A stretch of DNA of 15,207 nt, taken from Calidifonticultor sp964387355 (GTDB lineage: Bacteria; Actinomycetota; Humimicrobiia; Humimicrobiales; Humimicrobiaceae). The notes under the pieces were generated by a model. That model was not told the DNA's origin. It did not search any database and saw nothing but the letters and a program-made list of their open reading frames with translations. The stretch covers positions 1 to 15,207 of the forward strand of contig CAYLWJ010000042.1 of NCBI GenBank assembly GCA_964387355.1, written 5' to 3'. Both the position numbers and the translations under genes were made by a program. This document shows positions 1-7,095 of this stretch, piece after piece; the first letter of the stretch is position 1; each line of letters begins with the position of its first letter.

Positions 1-26
1 TTACAATATTTTTTATTTACAACCTA

Positions 27-40
27 GTGACAAATGTCAC
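27..40. promoter_or_regulatory. Inverted repeat, CRP/FNR-like operator candidate
   Basis: GTGACA-AA-TGTCAC is a perfect inverted repeat with a 2-nt centre. Read as GTGA-N6-TCAC it fits the core of CRP/FNR-family sites. Its centre lies about 38 bp before the start expected from the TATAAT at 60-65, so it covers the -35 position, where a class-II activator or a repressor would sit. A single half-site, GTGACA, recurs at 95-100. No regulator of this family is in the window, so the binding protein is unknown. Confidence 0.45.
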
Positions 41-59
41 GATTATAAATTATGCATTG

Positions 60-65
60 TATAAT
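60..65 (+). promoter_or_regulatory. -10 box of the DUF4870 gene promoter
   Basis: This is a perfect TATAAT. The matching -35 position (37-42, TCACGA) is poor and lies inside the inverted repeat at 27-40, which is what an activator-dependent promoter would look like. The leader to the start codon at 218 would be about 145 nt and very AT-rich. Confidence 0.4.
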
Positions 66-160
66 ACTAATTTAAGTAATGCTAATTATATATAGTGACA
101 TTTATAACTAAGTTTATTAATTTTAATATTAATATTAATATTTTAATATTAATAGTTTAA

Positions 161-192
161 TAAAAAATATTGTAAATAAAAAATATTGTAAT
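161..192. repeat. Two copies of a 16-bp AT-rich tandem repeat
   Basis: The string TAAAAAATATTGTAA occurs at 161 and again at 177, a 16-bp period. Just upstream, 124-152 is an AATATT-rich run. Both lie in the leader of the DUF4870 gene. This is probably simple sequence. Confidence 0.5.
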
Positions 193-217
193 AAAAAAGT
201 AAAAAAAGGAGGTTATT

Positions 218-607
218 ATGGCAGAAACAACTGCGCCAAATTATGACGAGGATGTTTCAAAAAAAAGTTCAACAGGTCTTGACCCAAAAGTAGCAAACTT
301 GCTGGCATATTTGTTTAGCTGGGTTGGTGGATTGATAATCTGGCTGTTAGAAAAAGAAAACAAGTTTGTTAAGTGGAATGCACTTCAGGCATTAATACTT
401 GGTATAGTAGAAGTTGGAAGTATTATTGTAATTTCAGTAATTCTTAACTCAATTCGATACATTGGCGGGTTTTTCTTTTGGCTTAGCTATCTGATAGCTG
501 GTGTTGCATGGATTTTTGCAATTATTTGTATTGTTATGGGATTTCAAGGCAAAACTTTTAGAATTCCTGGAATTTCAAAACTAACTGATAAATATTTTAA
601 AATGTAA
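218..607 (+). CDS. DUF4870-family small membrane protein
   Basis: This is a 129-residue integral membrane protein. A polar N-terminal tail (about residues 1-22) is followed by three hydrophobic segments at about 26-44, 53-77 and 84-110. Residues 22-65 carry the family signature: a D-P-K-V-A-N-L-L-A-Y-L start, a glycine-rich membrane helix, then L-E-K-E-N-K-F-V-K-W-N-A-L-Q-A. The length is normal for the family, which has no defined function. The start is well supported by AGGAGG at 207-212, 5 nt before the ATG. The next gene starts 32 nt after the stop, so the two are probably cotranscribed. Confidence 0.85.
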   Translation: MAETTAPNYDEDVSKKSSTGLDPKVANLLAYLFSWVGGLIIWLLEKENKFVKWNALQALILGIVEVGSIIVISVILNSIRYIGGFFFWLSYLIAGVAWIFAIICIVMGFQGKTFRIPGISKLTDKYFKM

Positions 608-639
608 CAATTCTTAAAGATTTTTAAAAAAGGAAAAAA

Positions 640-1119
640 ATGAATATTGAAAAAAGGATGCTTAAAAGCATCAGCGAGTTTTCAATGTTTAAATATGTCC
701 TTGTTTCCTATCTTATTTTTTTTGTATTGTATATAATTGTTTTTGCAGTTGTGGGTCTAATTGGATGGGCTTTGCTTGCTTCTTCAGGCTTAACTTTTTC
801 AGATATATTAAACAATTTTATGCCAGGAGCAAATATCAATGATATTATAAAAGGTTTTGGTTTAAATCAGTTAGGCGGGTTTGGAGGCATACTTGGAATA
901 ATAGTATTCATAATAATTGGACTTGTTGCCTCAGTTTTTGCTGCAGCCTTAGCAGCTCTAACTACATGGATTTTTAACGTAGTTTTGCGTATTACTGGAG
1001 GAATTGAGTTAAGGTTTGTTCCGGTAATTTCTGAAAAACTCAAAGAGCATAAAGAGAAAGAAACTAAAAAAAAGAATGCTTTAGCTGATAAAAGCCAAGA
1101 AAGCAAAGAGGCTTTATAA
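640..1119 (+). CDS. DUF3566-like membrane protein
   Basis: The protein has 159 residues. A short basic N-terminus leads into a first hydrophobic segment (about 17-48), a polar glycine-rich loop (about 50-83), a second hydrophobic segment (about 84-118), and a charged Lys/Glu-rich tail (135-159). The second segment ends in an F-N-V-V-L-R-I-T-G-G-I-E-L motif, which closely follows the 'YN...GGIEV' ending of actinobacterial DUF3566 proteins (Pfam PF12089). The order DUF3566, tRNA-Ile, tRNA-Ala downstream is the one seen after gyrA in actinobacteria such as Mycobacterium. The domain call rests on motif and context, not a search. AAGGA at 629-633 precedes the ATG by 6 nt. Function is unknown. Confidence 0.65.
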   Translation: MNIEKRMLKSISEFSMFKYVLVSYLIFFVLYIIVFAVVGLIGWALLASSGLTFSDILNNFMPGANINDIIKGFGLNQLGGFGGILGIIVFIIIGLVASVFAAALAALTTWIFNVVLRITGGIELRFVPVISEKLKEHKEKETKKKNALADKSQESKEAL

Positions 1120-1184
1120 TCAACAATAAAAGCTTAAAAAATAAAGGAAGTTAAAGCAAAATAAAAAAGCAAAAAAAACAGTTC

Positions 1185-1213
1185 TTGACAAAAAAAATAA
1201 GAATTGATATTTT
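1185..1213 (+). promoter_or_regulatory. Promoter candidate for the tRNA pair
   Basis: A perfect TTGACA (1185-1190) is followed after 17 bp by TATTTT (1208-1213), which matches 4 of 6 consensus bases. It lies in the gap between the DUF3566-like gene and the first tRNA and would give a 5' leader of about 73 nt. A second -10-like string, TAGAAT at 1259-1264, has no -35 at the right distance. Confidence 0.5.
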
Positions 1214-1292
1214 TTGTTATCGCAAGTTTAACAAATATTTTAAAATATTTTTAAGCTATAGAATAATTGTTAAGCTAAATATTTGAGTTGAA

Positions 1293-1369
1293 GGGCATAT
1301 AGCTCAGTTGGTTAGAGCGCGTCCCTGATAAGGACGAGGTCTCTGGTTCGAGTCCAGATATGCCCACCA
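1293..1369 (+). tRNA. tRNA-Ile, anticodon GAT
   Basis: This is a complete 77-nt cloverleaf. The acceptor stem is GGGCATA with TATGCCC (7 of 7 pairs) and the D stem is GCTC/GAGC. The anticodon stem CGTCC/GGACG encloses CTGATAA, with anticodon GAT at 1327-1329. The T stem is TCTGG/CCAGA with loop TTCGAGT. The discriminator A is followed by an encoded CCA at 1367-1369. It is paired with tRNA-Ala 30 nt downstream without a flanking rRNA, as in the gyrA-linked actinobacterial pair. Confidence 0.98.
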
Positions 1370-1399
1370 AGCCACCAGGAAATGTGTTTTTTAATTATT

Positions 1400-1475
1400 G
1401 GGGGTGTAGCTCAGCTGGGAGAGCGCCTGCCTTGCAAGCAGGAGGTCAGCGGTTCGATCCCGCTCATCTCCACCA
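1400..1475 (+). tRNA. tRNA-Ala, anticodon TGC
   Basis: This is a complete 76-nt cloverleaf. The acceptor stem GGGGGTG with CATCTCC has two G-U pairs and the D stem is GCTC/GAGC. The anticodon stem CCTGC/GCAGG encloses CTTGCAA, with anticodon TGC at 1433-1435. The T stem is AGCGG/CCGCT with loop TTCGATC. CCA is encoded at 1473-1475. Seven T residues follow at 1477-1483 and may help end the transcript, although there is no separate terminator hairpin. Confidence 0.98.
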
Positions 1476-1837
1476 ATTTTTTTAATAGATGTATTTGGTT
1501 TAGCTATTAAGTTTAATTAGCGCTACTTTGTTTATTTTTAAACTACTTCTTTTTAACCATTTCTTATTACGACTATTCATTAATTTTTTAATCTTTAATA
1601 GTTTAGCCTTTACTGATAAAATTTTTAAAATCATCTATAAAAACTTATTTGATTAATAAATTACTAAGAAAGACTTTATGAGAATAATTTAAAATAAGAT
1701 GGTTTTGTTCTTTTTTAGAGTTTATAAATTAAGAGCCTGTAAATGTTTAATAGTAAATGATAAAATTTAAGAAATTTTAAGTTTTAAAAAAAATAATATA
1801 ATTTTTATTATTTTATAACTGAATAGGAGGTTTTGGT
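1476..1837. other. AT-rich gap before the FGGY kinase, with a weak promoter candidate
   Basis: I see no gene here. TGATAAAAT, an extended -10-type string, occurs twice, at 1614-1622 and 1758-1766. The second copy has TGTAAA 17 bp upstream of its -10 (1738-1743, 3 of 6 matches) and is the better candidate for the kinase promoter, about 70 nt before the start codon. No terminator hairpin is evident. Confidence 0.35.
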
Positions 1838-3349
1838 TTGAGCTTGCTTGGAATTGATCTTGGGACAACTGGAATTAAATGTGTTGCATATAATGAGGAC
1901 GGAAAAGTTCTTGGTAAGACTTATAGAGAATACAAACTTTATATGCCTGAAAAAGGAATAGCAGAACTTGAGCAAAAAAATGTCCTTGATTGTCTTTTTA
2001 AAAATATTAAAGAACTTAACAGCTTTGAACAAGTAAAATTAGACCCTATTGAAGCTCTGAGCATTTCTGTCTCTGGCGATGAAGTAATGCCAGTTGATAA
2101 ATCAGGTAATCCCTTATATAACACTATAATGTCTATGGATTCAAGGGGTTATGAAGAAAATGATTGGATTAACAGTATAATTGGCCAGGAAAATATTTAT
2201 AAAATCACAGGTCAGCCTCCTTCTAATCTATATCCTTTAAATAAAATAATATGGTTTAAAAATAACAGACCTGATATTTTTAGTAAAACATATAAATTTC
2301 TTTGCTGGGAAGAATTTATTTTTCAGCAACTTGGAGCAGAACCTATATCTGATTACTCTGTTACAAGCAGAACTTTAGCATTTGATATTGTAAAAAAACA
2401 GTATTCTAAAGAAATTTTAGATAAGTTAGATATTGATATAAATTTATTTCCTAAAGCAGTGTTGTCAGGAACAGAGATAGGAAGCGTAAGCACCAGCGTT
2501 GCTGAAAACCTTGGATTTAAAAAAGAGGTTAAAATTGTTACTGGTGGATTTGACCAAATTTGTGCAGCCCTTGGCTCAGGGGTTGTTAGTGAAGGAATGG
2601 CATCAATTGGAACAGGGACAATGGAAATAATGCAAGTTTGCTTTAACAAACCTAGAGAAGATAAAAAAATGTTAAGCTATGGTTATCCCTTTTGCAATCA
2701 TGCACTTGATAATTTATTTATTACAATGACCATTAATTATTGCGGTGGGGTTTTATTTAAATGGTATAGGGATAATTTTGCCTGTGAAGAAAAAGATATT
2801 GCCAAAAAAGAAAATATAAATGTGTATGATGTAATAATGGATTTAGCAAAAAAATCTAATTTTGCTGTAATGTTTTTCCCATATTTTGAAGGAGCTCAAA
2901 CACCAAGAAATAACCCCTATATTAATGGTTCAATGTTTGGCTTGACTTTAAGAACAAAAAAAGAAGATATTATAAAAGGTATGTTTGAAGGAATTACTTT
3001 TGATTTACGCTTAAATATGGAAAAATTAGAAGAAGCCGGTGTTATACTTGAGTCAGTTAGAGCAACAGGTGGGGGAGCAAGATCAGATACCTGGCTTCAG
3101 ATAAAAGCAGACATTACTGGAAAAATTATTCAAAAAATAGATGTTGATGAATCTGGTTGTATGGCAGTTGCAATACTGGCTGGTTATGGTATCGGAAAAT
3201 TTAATTCAGTTGAAGAAACATTAAAAAAATGGGTTAAAATTGGTAAGGTATTTAAGCCTGATATAAAAAAATATAACGCGTATGGGGAAAAATACAAACA
3301 ATGGCTGGATATTTATGAAAAAATTAAAGATTTTAAAATTATTCATTAG
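1838..3349 (+). CDS. FGGY-family carbohydrate kinase (xylulokinase-like)
   Basis: This 503-residue protein is full length for the FGGY family, which transfers phosphate from ATP to a sugar or polyol in the cytoplasm. The N-terminal phosphate loop is G-I-D-L-G-T-T-G-I-K (5-14). D101 lies in a D-S-R motif of the first domain. G-G-F-D-Q at 236-240 carries the likely catalytic base, D239, followed by A-L-G-S-G and S-I-G-T-G. A substrate-side loop with E-G-A-Q-T-P-R is at 351-357. The C-terminal nucleotide motif G-G-G-A-R-S-D-T-W is at 411-419. The start is TTG, chosen because AGGAGG at 1825-1830 sits 7 nt upstream and the phosphate loop begins at once. The substrate cannot be read from sequence; xylulose-type, ribulose-type and other ketoses or polyols are all possible. 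The nearby TIM-barrel and IIC genes suggest a sugar pathway. Confidence 0.85.
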   Translation: MSLLGIDLGTTGIKCVAYNEDGKVLGKTYREYKLYMPEKGIAELEQKNVLDCLFKNIKELNSFEQVKLDPIEALSISVSGDEVMPVDKSGNPLYNTIMSMDSRGYEENDWINSIIGQENIYKITGQPPSNLYPLNKIIWFKNNRPDIFSKTYKFLCWEEFIFQQLGAEPISDYSVTSRTLAFDIVKKQYSKEILDKLDIDINLFPKAVLSGTEIGSVSTSVAENLGFKKEVKIVTGGFDQICAALGSGVVSEGMASIGTGTMEIMQVCFNKPREDKKMLSYGYPFCNHALDNLFITMTINYCGGVLFKWYRDNFACEEKDIAKKENINVYDVIMDLAKKSNFAVMFFPYFEGAQTPRNNPYINGSMFGLTLRTKKEDIIKGMFEGITFDLRLNMEKLEEAGVILESVRATGGGARSDTWLQIKADITGKIIQKIDVDESGCMAVAILAGYGIGKFNSVEETLKKWVKIGKVFKPDIKKYNAYGEKYKQWLDIYEKIKDFKIIH

Positions 3350-3529
3350 GTAAACATATATGAATATATATATGTGTGTGTGGTAGAAATAACAGGTATA
3401 TAAATAAAAGAAATAATAGATATAAAAGTTATAAAAGAGATAATGTATGTTACAGGAATAACAGGATAATAGATATAAAAGATATAATTAATGTGTTTAA
3501 TCATTATTGTAGTTATATCATTGTAGTTA

Positions 3530-3558
3530 TTGACATTGTTTTGTTAGTTTTTTAAAAT
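3530..3558 (+). promoter_or_regulatory. Strong sigma-70-type promoter for the TIM-barrel gene
   Basis: A perfect TTGACA (3530-3535), an exact 17-bp spacer and TAAAAT (3553-3558, 5 of 6) make this the best or joint-best promoter in the window. Transcription would start near 3565, leaving a leader of about 200 nt before the ATG at 3766. It implies that the TIM-barrel gene is expressed independently of the kinase. Confidence 0.7.
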
Positions 3559-3610
3559 TACATAGATTATCATCATATGACTATTTAAAGTCATCATACA
3601 TTTGTTTTTT

Positions 3611-3640
3611 ATTTATTTTTATTTATTTTTATTTAAATTT
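3611..3640. repeat. 10-bp tandem repeat, ATTTATTTTT
   Basis: Two perfect copies (3611-3630) are followed by a partial third. It lies in the leader of the TIM-barrel gene and is probably simple sequence. Confidence 0.55.
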
Positions 3641-3765
3641 TAAGTAATTTAACATATTAAAATTTACAGAAAAATAATTACAAATAGACTATTAATAATA
3701 CAAATAATAAATTAAATTATTGTAATAATTAATAAAAATAAATTTATAATAGACAGGAGAAAGAG

Positions 3766-4455
3766 ATGATGCCGAAACTTATTTTAATGTTTACGTTAAA
3801 TGATATGACAGTTCCTGATGCAATTGATTATTTTGAACAGGTAAAGGATTTGCCAGTTGATTTTTTTGGATTTAAGGAAATTGGCTTAGAGCCTGAAAAA
3901 ATGCAGCTATTAAATGATAAAATACACCAAGCTGGATTTAAATCATTTTTAGAAGTTGTAGAGTATGATGAGGAAGCAATATTAGGTCCTGCAAAAATGG
4001 CCGTAGATATGGGGTTTGATTATCTAATGGGAACTATTTATTACCCTTCTATTTGGGACATTGTTGGAAAAGGTAATAACAAAAAAATAAATTATTTTCC
4101 ATTTTTTGGAAAAATTTATGATAGACCTTCAATTTTAGATGGCTCAATTGATGAACTTGTAAATGAGGCTAAACAATTAGAAGCTTTAGGTGTTGACGGA
4201 TTTGATTTGTTGTTATATAGATACAAATATCCAGAAAAAATAGATGAGCTTGCAAAAAGAGTCTTAAATGAGATAAAAGTGCCTGTAGTATCAGCAGGCT
4301 CTATTAATAGTTGGGATAGGCTTCAGGCAACAATTGACCAAGGTTTTTGGGGCTTTACTATTGGTGGAGCATTTTTTGAGAAAAAATTTGTTCCAGATGG
4401 TTCATATAGAGATAATGTAATAGCAGTTTTAAGAAAATTAGGCAAAAACATATAA
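3766..4455 (+). CDS. Predicted phosphate-binding TIM-barrel protein, function unknown
   Basis: The protein has 229 residues with an alternating beta/alpha pattern. The first strand is K-L-I-L-M-F-T-L (4-11), followed by F-G-F-K-E-I-G at 34-40 and F-L-E-V-V-E-Y-D at 61-68. V-D-G-F-D-L-L-L (143-150) forms a later strand. At the C-terminus V-P-V-V-S-A-G-S-I (172-180) and F-T-I-G-G-A-F-F (197-204) form the paired glycine loops that bind a phosphate in HisA, ThiE and ribulose-phosphate-type barrels. K37, E63 and D147 are plausible active-site residues. I do not recognise the exact family. A role in phosphosugar metabolism, perhaps on the product of the FGGY kinase, is inference. AGGAGA at 3755-3760 serves either of two adjacent ATGs (3766 or 3769). 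Confidence 0.6.
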   Translation: MMPKLILMFTLNDMTVPDAIDYFEQVKDLPVDFFGFKEIGLEPEKMQLLNDKIHQAGFKSFLEVVEYDEEAILGPAKMAVDMGFDYLMGTIYYPSIWDIVGKGNNKKINYFPFFGKIYDRPSILDGSIDELVNEAKQLEALGVDGFDLLLYRYKYPEKIDELAKRVLNEIKVPVVSAGSINSWDRLQATIDQGFWGFTIGGAFFEKKFVPDGSYRDNVIAVLRKLGKNI

Positions 4456-4588
4456 AACTTAAATTAATTATTGCTGGATAATTGAGTAAAATTTTAAAAA
4501 TTTAATAAACTTTGTGTTTAATGAATTCAACTTTTTTATATCATAAGGAATTATTCAGAATAAATTAAACTAAACTAAATTAATATTA

Positions 4589-4618
4589 TTATATTATATT
4601 ATGTTATATTATATTATG
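4589..4618. repeat. Two perfect copies of a 15-bp AT repeat
   Basis: TTATATTATATTATG occurs at 4589-4603 and 4604-4618, within a longer ATT-rich run (about 4580-4640) in front of the small membrane-protein gene. It is probably simple sequence. Confidence 0.6.
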
Positions 4619-4654
4619 ATTATTAATATAATTATGTAAATATGATATAAAAAT

Positions 4655-5053
4655 ATGCAAAATCTTTGGCTTGAAGTTTTTTTAGGAAAAATTGGAAAAT
4701 ATTTTATTTTATTTGTAGACAGATATTACTTGTATATCTTGCCTTTAGTTATAATATATGGCGTTTTTTTAACCATTGCTTCACTGAACTTAAAAAAGAT
4801 TAAAAGAAAAGTTTGCCTTGATATTATAAATCAAGTAAATCATTTAAAAAATTCAGATTCAAGTTTGTTAAATAATTCTGAGCAGATTATTGAAAATATA
4901 AAAATAGATTGGGAAAAATTTATAAAACTTTATTCTTTTTTCCCTTATGTAACATCACAAAATAATTTGTGGGTTGTTAGGACTAATGTTTTTAATGTAA
5001 GGGAAAATATTTTGCCTGAAAAAAGAGAAATTTTAAAAATAATTTGTATTTAA
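4655..5053 (+). CDS. Unrecognised small single-pass membrane protein
   Basis: I do not recognise this 132-residue protein. An amphipathic N-terminus (1-23) leads into one strong hydrophobic segment at about 24-46. A basic K-K-I-K-R-K stop-transfer stretch (47-52) and a mostly polar C-terminal part of about 80 residues follow, the latter presumably cytoplasmic by the positive-inside rule. There is no clear ribosome binding site before the ATG, so the start and even the expression level are uncertain. Codon use is like that of its neighbours and the frame is open throughout. It lies downstream of the TIM-barrel gene and converges on the IIC-like gene. An accessory role for that transporter is only a guess from position. 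Confidence 0.5.
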   Translation: MQNLWLEVFLGKIGKYFILFVDRYYLYILPLVIIYGVFLTIASLNLKKIKRKVCLDIINQVNHLKNSDSSLLNNSEQIIENIKIDWEKFIKLYSFFPYVTSQNNLWVVRTNVFNVRENILPEKREILKIICI

Positions 5054-5277
5054 GGCGCTAAATTTAATATTAATATATTTAATAATTTAAAGCCATAAAT
5101 TATTGAAGCCATAAAGTATTTAAATATAATATTGTATATAAAAATACCTTATATAAAATATTTAGTATAAAGTACTTAAAATTTTTAAAGAATTTAAATA
5201 AATATTTTTAATAAATAACTATTTTTTAATATTTTTTAAAAACCCAAATATAAATTTATTAACTGCTATTTAAAAAG

Positions 5278-6690
5278 CTACTTAAAAATTTCCAGTACAG
5301 GTTTTATTATTTGTAAAATTATCCAAAATAACCAATTTGAGCCAGCATTATAACTGGAAAAGTTTTTTACATCTTGAGAAGCACTTTGGAGAAATTCTAA
5401 GTTGTTTTTGTTGAAGAAGCTCACGAAAATTTTTGACATATCAGTACTAATCCAAAGTGTTAAAGGTATTATTAAAACACACGATAAAAAAGCACGTATA
5501 ATATTTCCCTTTGACTGTGAAATTACCCATACAGCAAGTAAGGGTATTAATACTAAATCTGCTGAAGGAAGAATTTTATTTCCAGGAAGCAATGTAGCAA
5601 TATATGCTGTAAAAGGAATTAAGATTAAGGATGTATATATAACTGCTGGATTTCCTACAAATATTAAAGCATCAACTCCAATATGAATTTTTCTTTTTGT
5701 AATTTTTTTATTTATAAATTCAACAATATTGTTTAAAATGGGCTTAAGGCCTTTAATAATTAATAAATTCATTTTTGGTAGGATAAAGAAAATAACAGAT
5801 AAATAAACCCCATATCCAATAGCAAATAAAATATTATTTTTTGTCTCAAAATTAATAGTTTTAAATTTTAATATAATGCCAATGATAAATCCTAATAAAA
5901 AACCTGCTATTAAAGGTTCTGTAAAAAAAGAATTATAAATAAATAATTTAAAACAAGCTCCCTTAAAGTTATTTTTTTGAATAGACTTTTTAGATTTTTT
6001 AAAAATGTATAGTGGAAAAAATTTTGTAAATAAAATTTTTATTAAAATATATATTTTTTTAAAAATAGATAAAATTTGATTAATTATGAAATTTACGAAT
6101 TGAGTTATTGGTGACCAAACAACAAGCTGGGGCTGAGTATTTGTAACTGCGTTAATTTTAAAATATTTTTCAAGGTTTGGTCCATAAATATCGCTAAAAA
6201 CCAGAGTTATTCCTGAAATTAAAACTGCCAAAAAAATTCCAAGCCATTTCATTGCAGTTATATAATATATTAATGAGCCAATTACTATTAAAATCCACCA
6301 ATTCCACAAGTCAATATTTATTGTTCTGGTAAGATGTGTTAAAAGCATTAAGATGTTCAATGCAAAAAAAGCTATAATAAGGCATAATGTAATATCGGTG
6401 TTAAATATTATTTTTTCAGATATAATCCAACCGCCATCAATTACTGTAAATTGCTTAGTACTTGTATTTTTTATCGATTCAATTATTGGATTAAAAAAAT
6501 TAATATACAGTGTAATTGCTATTGATAAACCTATTGTGCCTAAAAATATATAAAGACAATTTAAAAAGTTTAGTAAAATATCTTTTAAGCTTTTAATTGT
6601 TATTAAGCTTGCAAGAAAAAGTATTGAGGGTAGAATAAAAATAGGACCAATTTCTATTATTTTTTCAATTATTAAATTTGCTGATGGCAT
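5278..6690 (-). CDS. Divergent GatC-like PTS IIC membrane protein, orphan
   Basis: This 470-residue polytopic membrane protein has the full length of the galactitol-type PTS IIC family, which carries sugar or polyol across the membrane. Aligning by eye to remembered E. coli GatC, D-G-G-W (85-88) matches its D-V-G-W. L-L-T-H-L-T-R-T-I-N-I-D-L-W-N (116-130) matches L-L-T-R-M-T-R-V-V-N-V-D-I-W-N. T-E-P-L (257-260) matches G-E-P. I-G-V-D-A (337-341) matches I-G-L-D, and L-P-G-N-K-I-L-P (368-375) matches V-P-G-N-Q-V-L-P. The histidines of the WNxWH, IPHG and GH motifs are absent here (I133, no PHG, N347). There is no IIA, IIB, HPr or EI gene in the window. A weak ribosome site precedes the ATG. 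It is the only minus-strand gene. It may be a permease working without phosphotransfer; that is inference. Confidence 0.75.
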   Translation of the reverse strand: MPSANLIIEKIIEIGPIFILPSILFLASLITIKSLKDILLNFLNCLYIFLGTIGLSIAITLYINFFNPIIESIKNTSTKQFTVIDGGWIISEKIIFNTDITLCLIIAFFALNILMLLTHLTRTINIDLWNWWILIVIGSLIYYITAMKWLGIFLAVLISGITLVFSDIYGPNLEKYFKINAVTNTQPQLVVWSPITQFVNFIINQILSIFKKIYILIKILFTKFFPLYIFKKSKKSIQKNNFKGACFKLFIYNSFFTEPLIAGFLLGFIIGIILKFKTINFETKNNILFAIGYGVYLSVIFFILPKMNLLIIKGLKPILNNIVEFINKKITKRKIHIGVDALIFVGNPAVIYTSLILIPFTAYIATLLPGNKILPSADLVLIPLLAVWVISQSKGNIIRAFLSCVLIIPLTLWISTDMSKIFVSFFNKNNLEFLQSASQDVKNFSSYNAGSNWLFWIILQIIKPVLEIFK

Positions 6691-6982
6691 TGTTAAAATG
6701 GTTTAAAAATAATATAAAGTTGAATTATTATTAATAAAATCTTCATGAAAATGTTCATTAAAATGTTAATGAATAATTTTTATTGTTAAAATATTAAAAT
6801 AAAACATAAAAAAAATAAATAAAAAATAAATAAGAATACTTTAAGGATGCTTTAAATAGAAAAATGAAATCTGACTTTTAAAAAAACTGGATACTTAAAA
6901 AAAAATTTAAAGTAATATCAGGAATTAAATTTATAAAAAATTAAATATACAGTTTATATAAGATTTTTAAATTAAATCTTTG

Positions 6983-7041
6983 GTAATACTTGAATTATTG
7001 TAATACTTTGAATTATAATTATAAAAAACATTAAGTAATAC
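6983..7041. repeat. Spaced GTAATAC repeats, operator candidate for the toxin-antitoxin pair
   Basis: GTAATAC occurs at 6983-6989, 7000-7006 and 7035-7041. The first two belong to a 17-bp direct repeat (GTAATACTTGAATTA, then GTAATACTTTGAATTA) that contains the -35 box and the spacer. Repeats over a promoter fit autorepression by the antitoxin, which is usual for such modules. Confidence 0.4.
6990..7019 (+). promoter_or_regulatory. Promoter of the AbrB/PIN toxin-antitoxin operon
   Basis: TTGAAT (6990-6995) and a perfect TATAAT (7014-7019) are separated by 18 bp. The start would be near 7026, giving a leader of about 70 nt. It overlaps the GTAATAC direct repeats. Confidence 0.6.
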
Positions 7042-7095
7042 ACTTTTTATTTTCTTGCTTTACTTTATTTTATTTTGCATCTCAGAGGTGGTTAA

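Larger units (their letters stand above)
3350..3765. other. AT-rich gap with low-complexity repeats
   Basis: No gene is seen. An 8-bp inverted repeat, ACATATAT (3354-3361) with ATATATGT (3368-3375), lies just after the kinase stop; it is followed by GTGTGTG, not a T tract, so it is a poor terminator. The stretch 3400-3490 repeats AGATATAAAAG-like words. ATTGTAGTTAT is repeated at 3506-3516 and 3520-3530, overlapping the start of the promoter at 3530-3558. Confidence 0.5.
6691..7095. other. AT-rich gap between the divergent IIC and antitoxin genes
   Basis: No gene is seen. A 12-bp direct repeat with an AAAATGTT core starts at 6748 and 6760, close to the IIC start. A-rich simple sequence fills 6785-6835. 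The promoter and GTAATAC repeats at 6983-7041 serve the antitoxin gene. No convincing -35/-10 pair was found for the minus-strand IIC gene. Confidence 0.5.

Noticed and set aside
147..163. TATTAATAGTTTAATAA shared between 147-163 and 13644-13660
   Set aside because: It is a 17-bp AT-only match apart from one G, and is expected by chance in DNA this AT-rich.
1400..1475. rRNA operon suspected from the Ile-Ala tRNA pair
   Set aside because: No 16S or 23S sequence flanks the pair; protein genes lie on both sides.
3354..3375. Hairpin after the FGGY kinase as a terminator
   Set aside because: The stem is almost all A/T and is followed by GTGTGTG, not a T tract.
4466..4483. AATTAT-TGCTGG-ATAATT hairpin after the TIM-barrel gene as a terminator
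   Set aside because: The stem has no G-C pairs and no T run follows.
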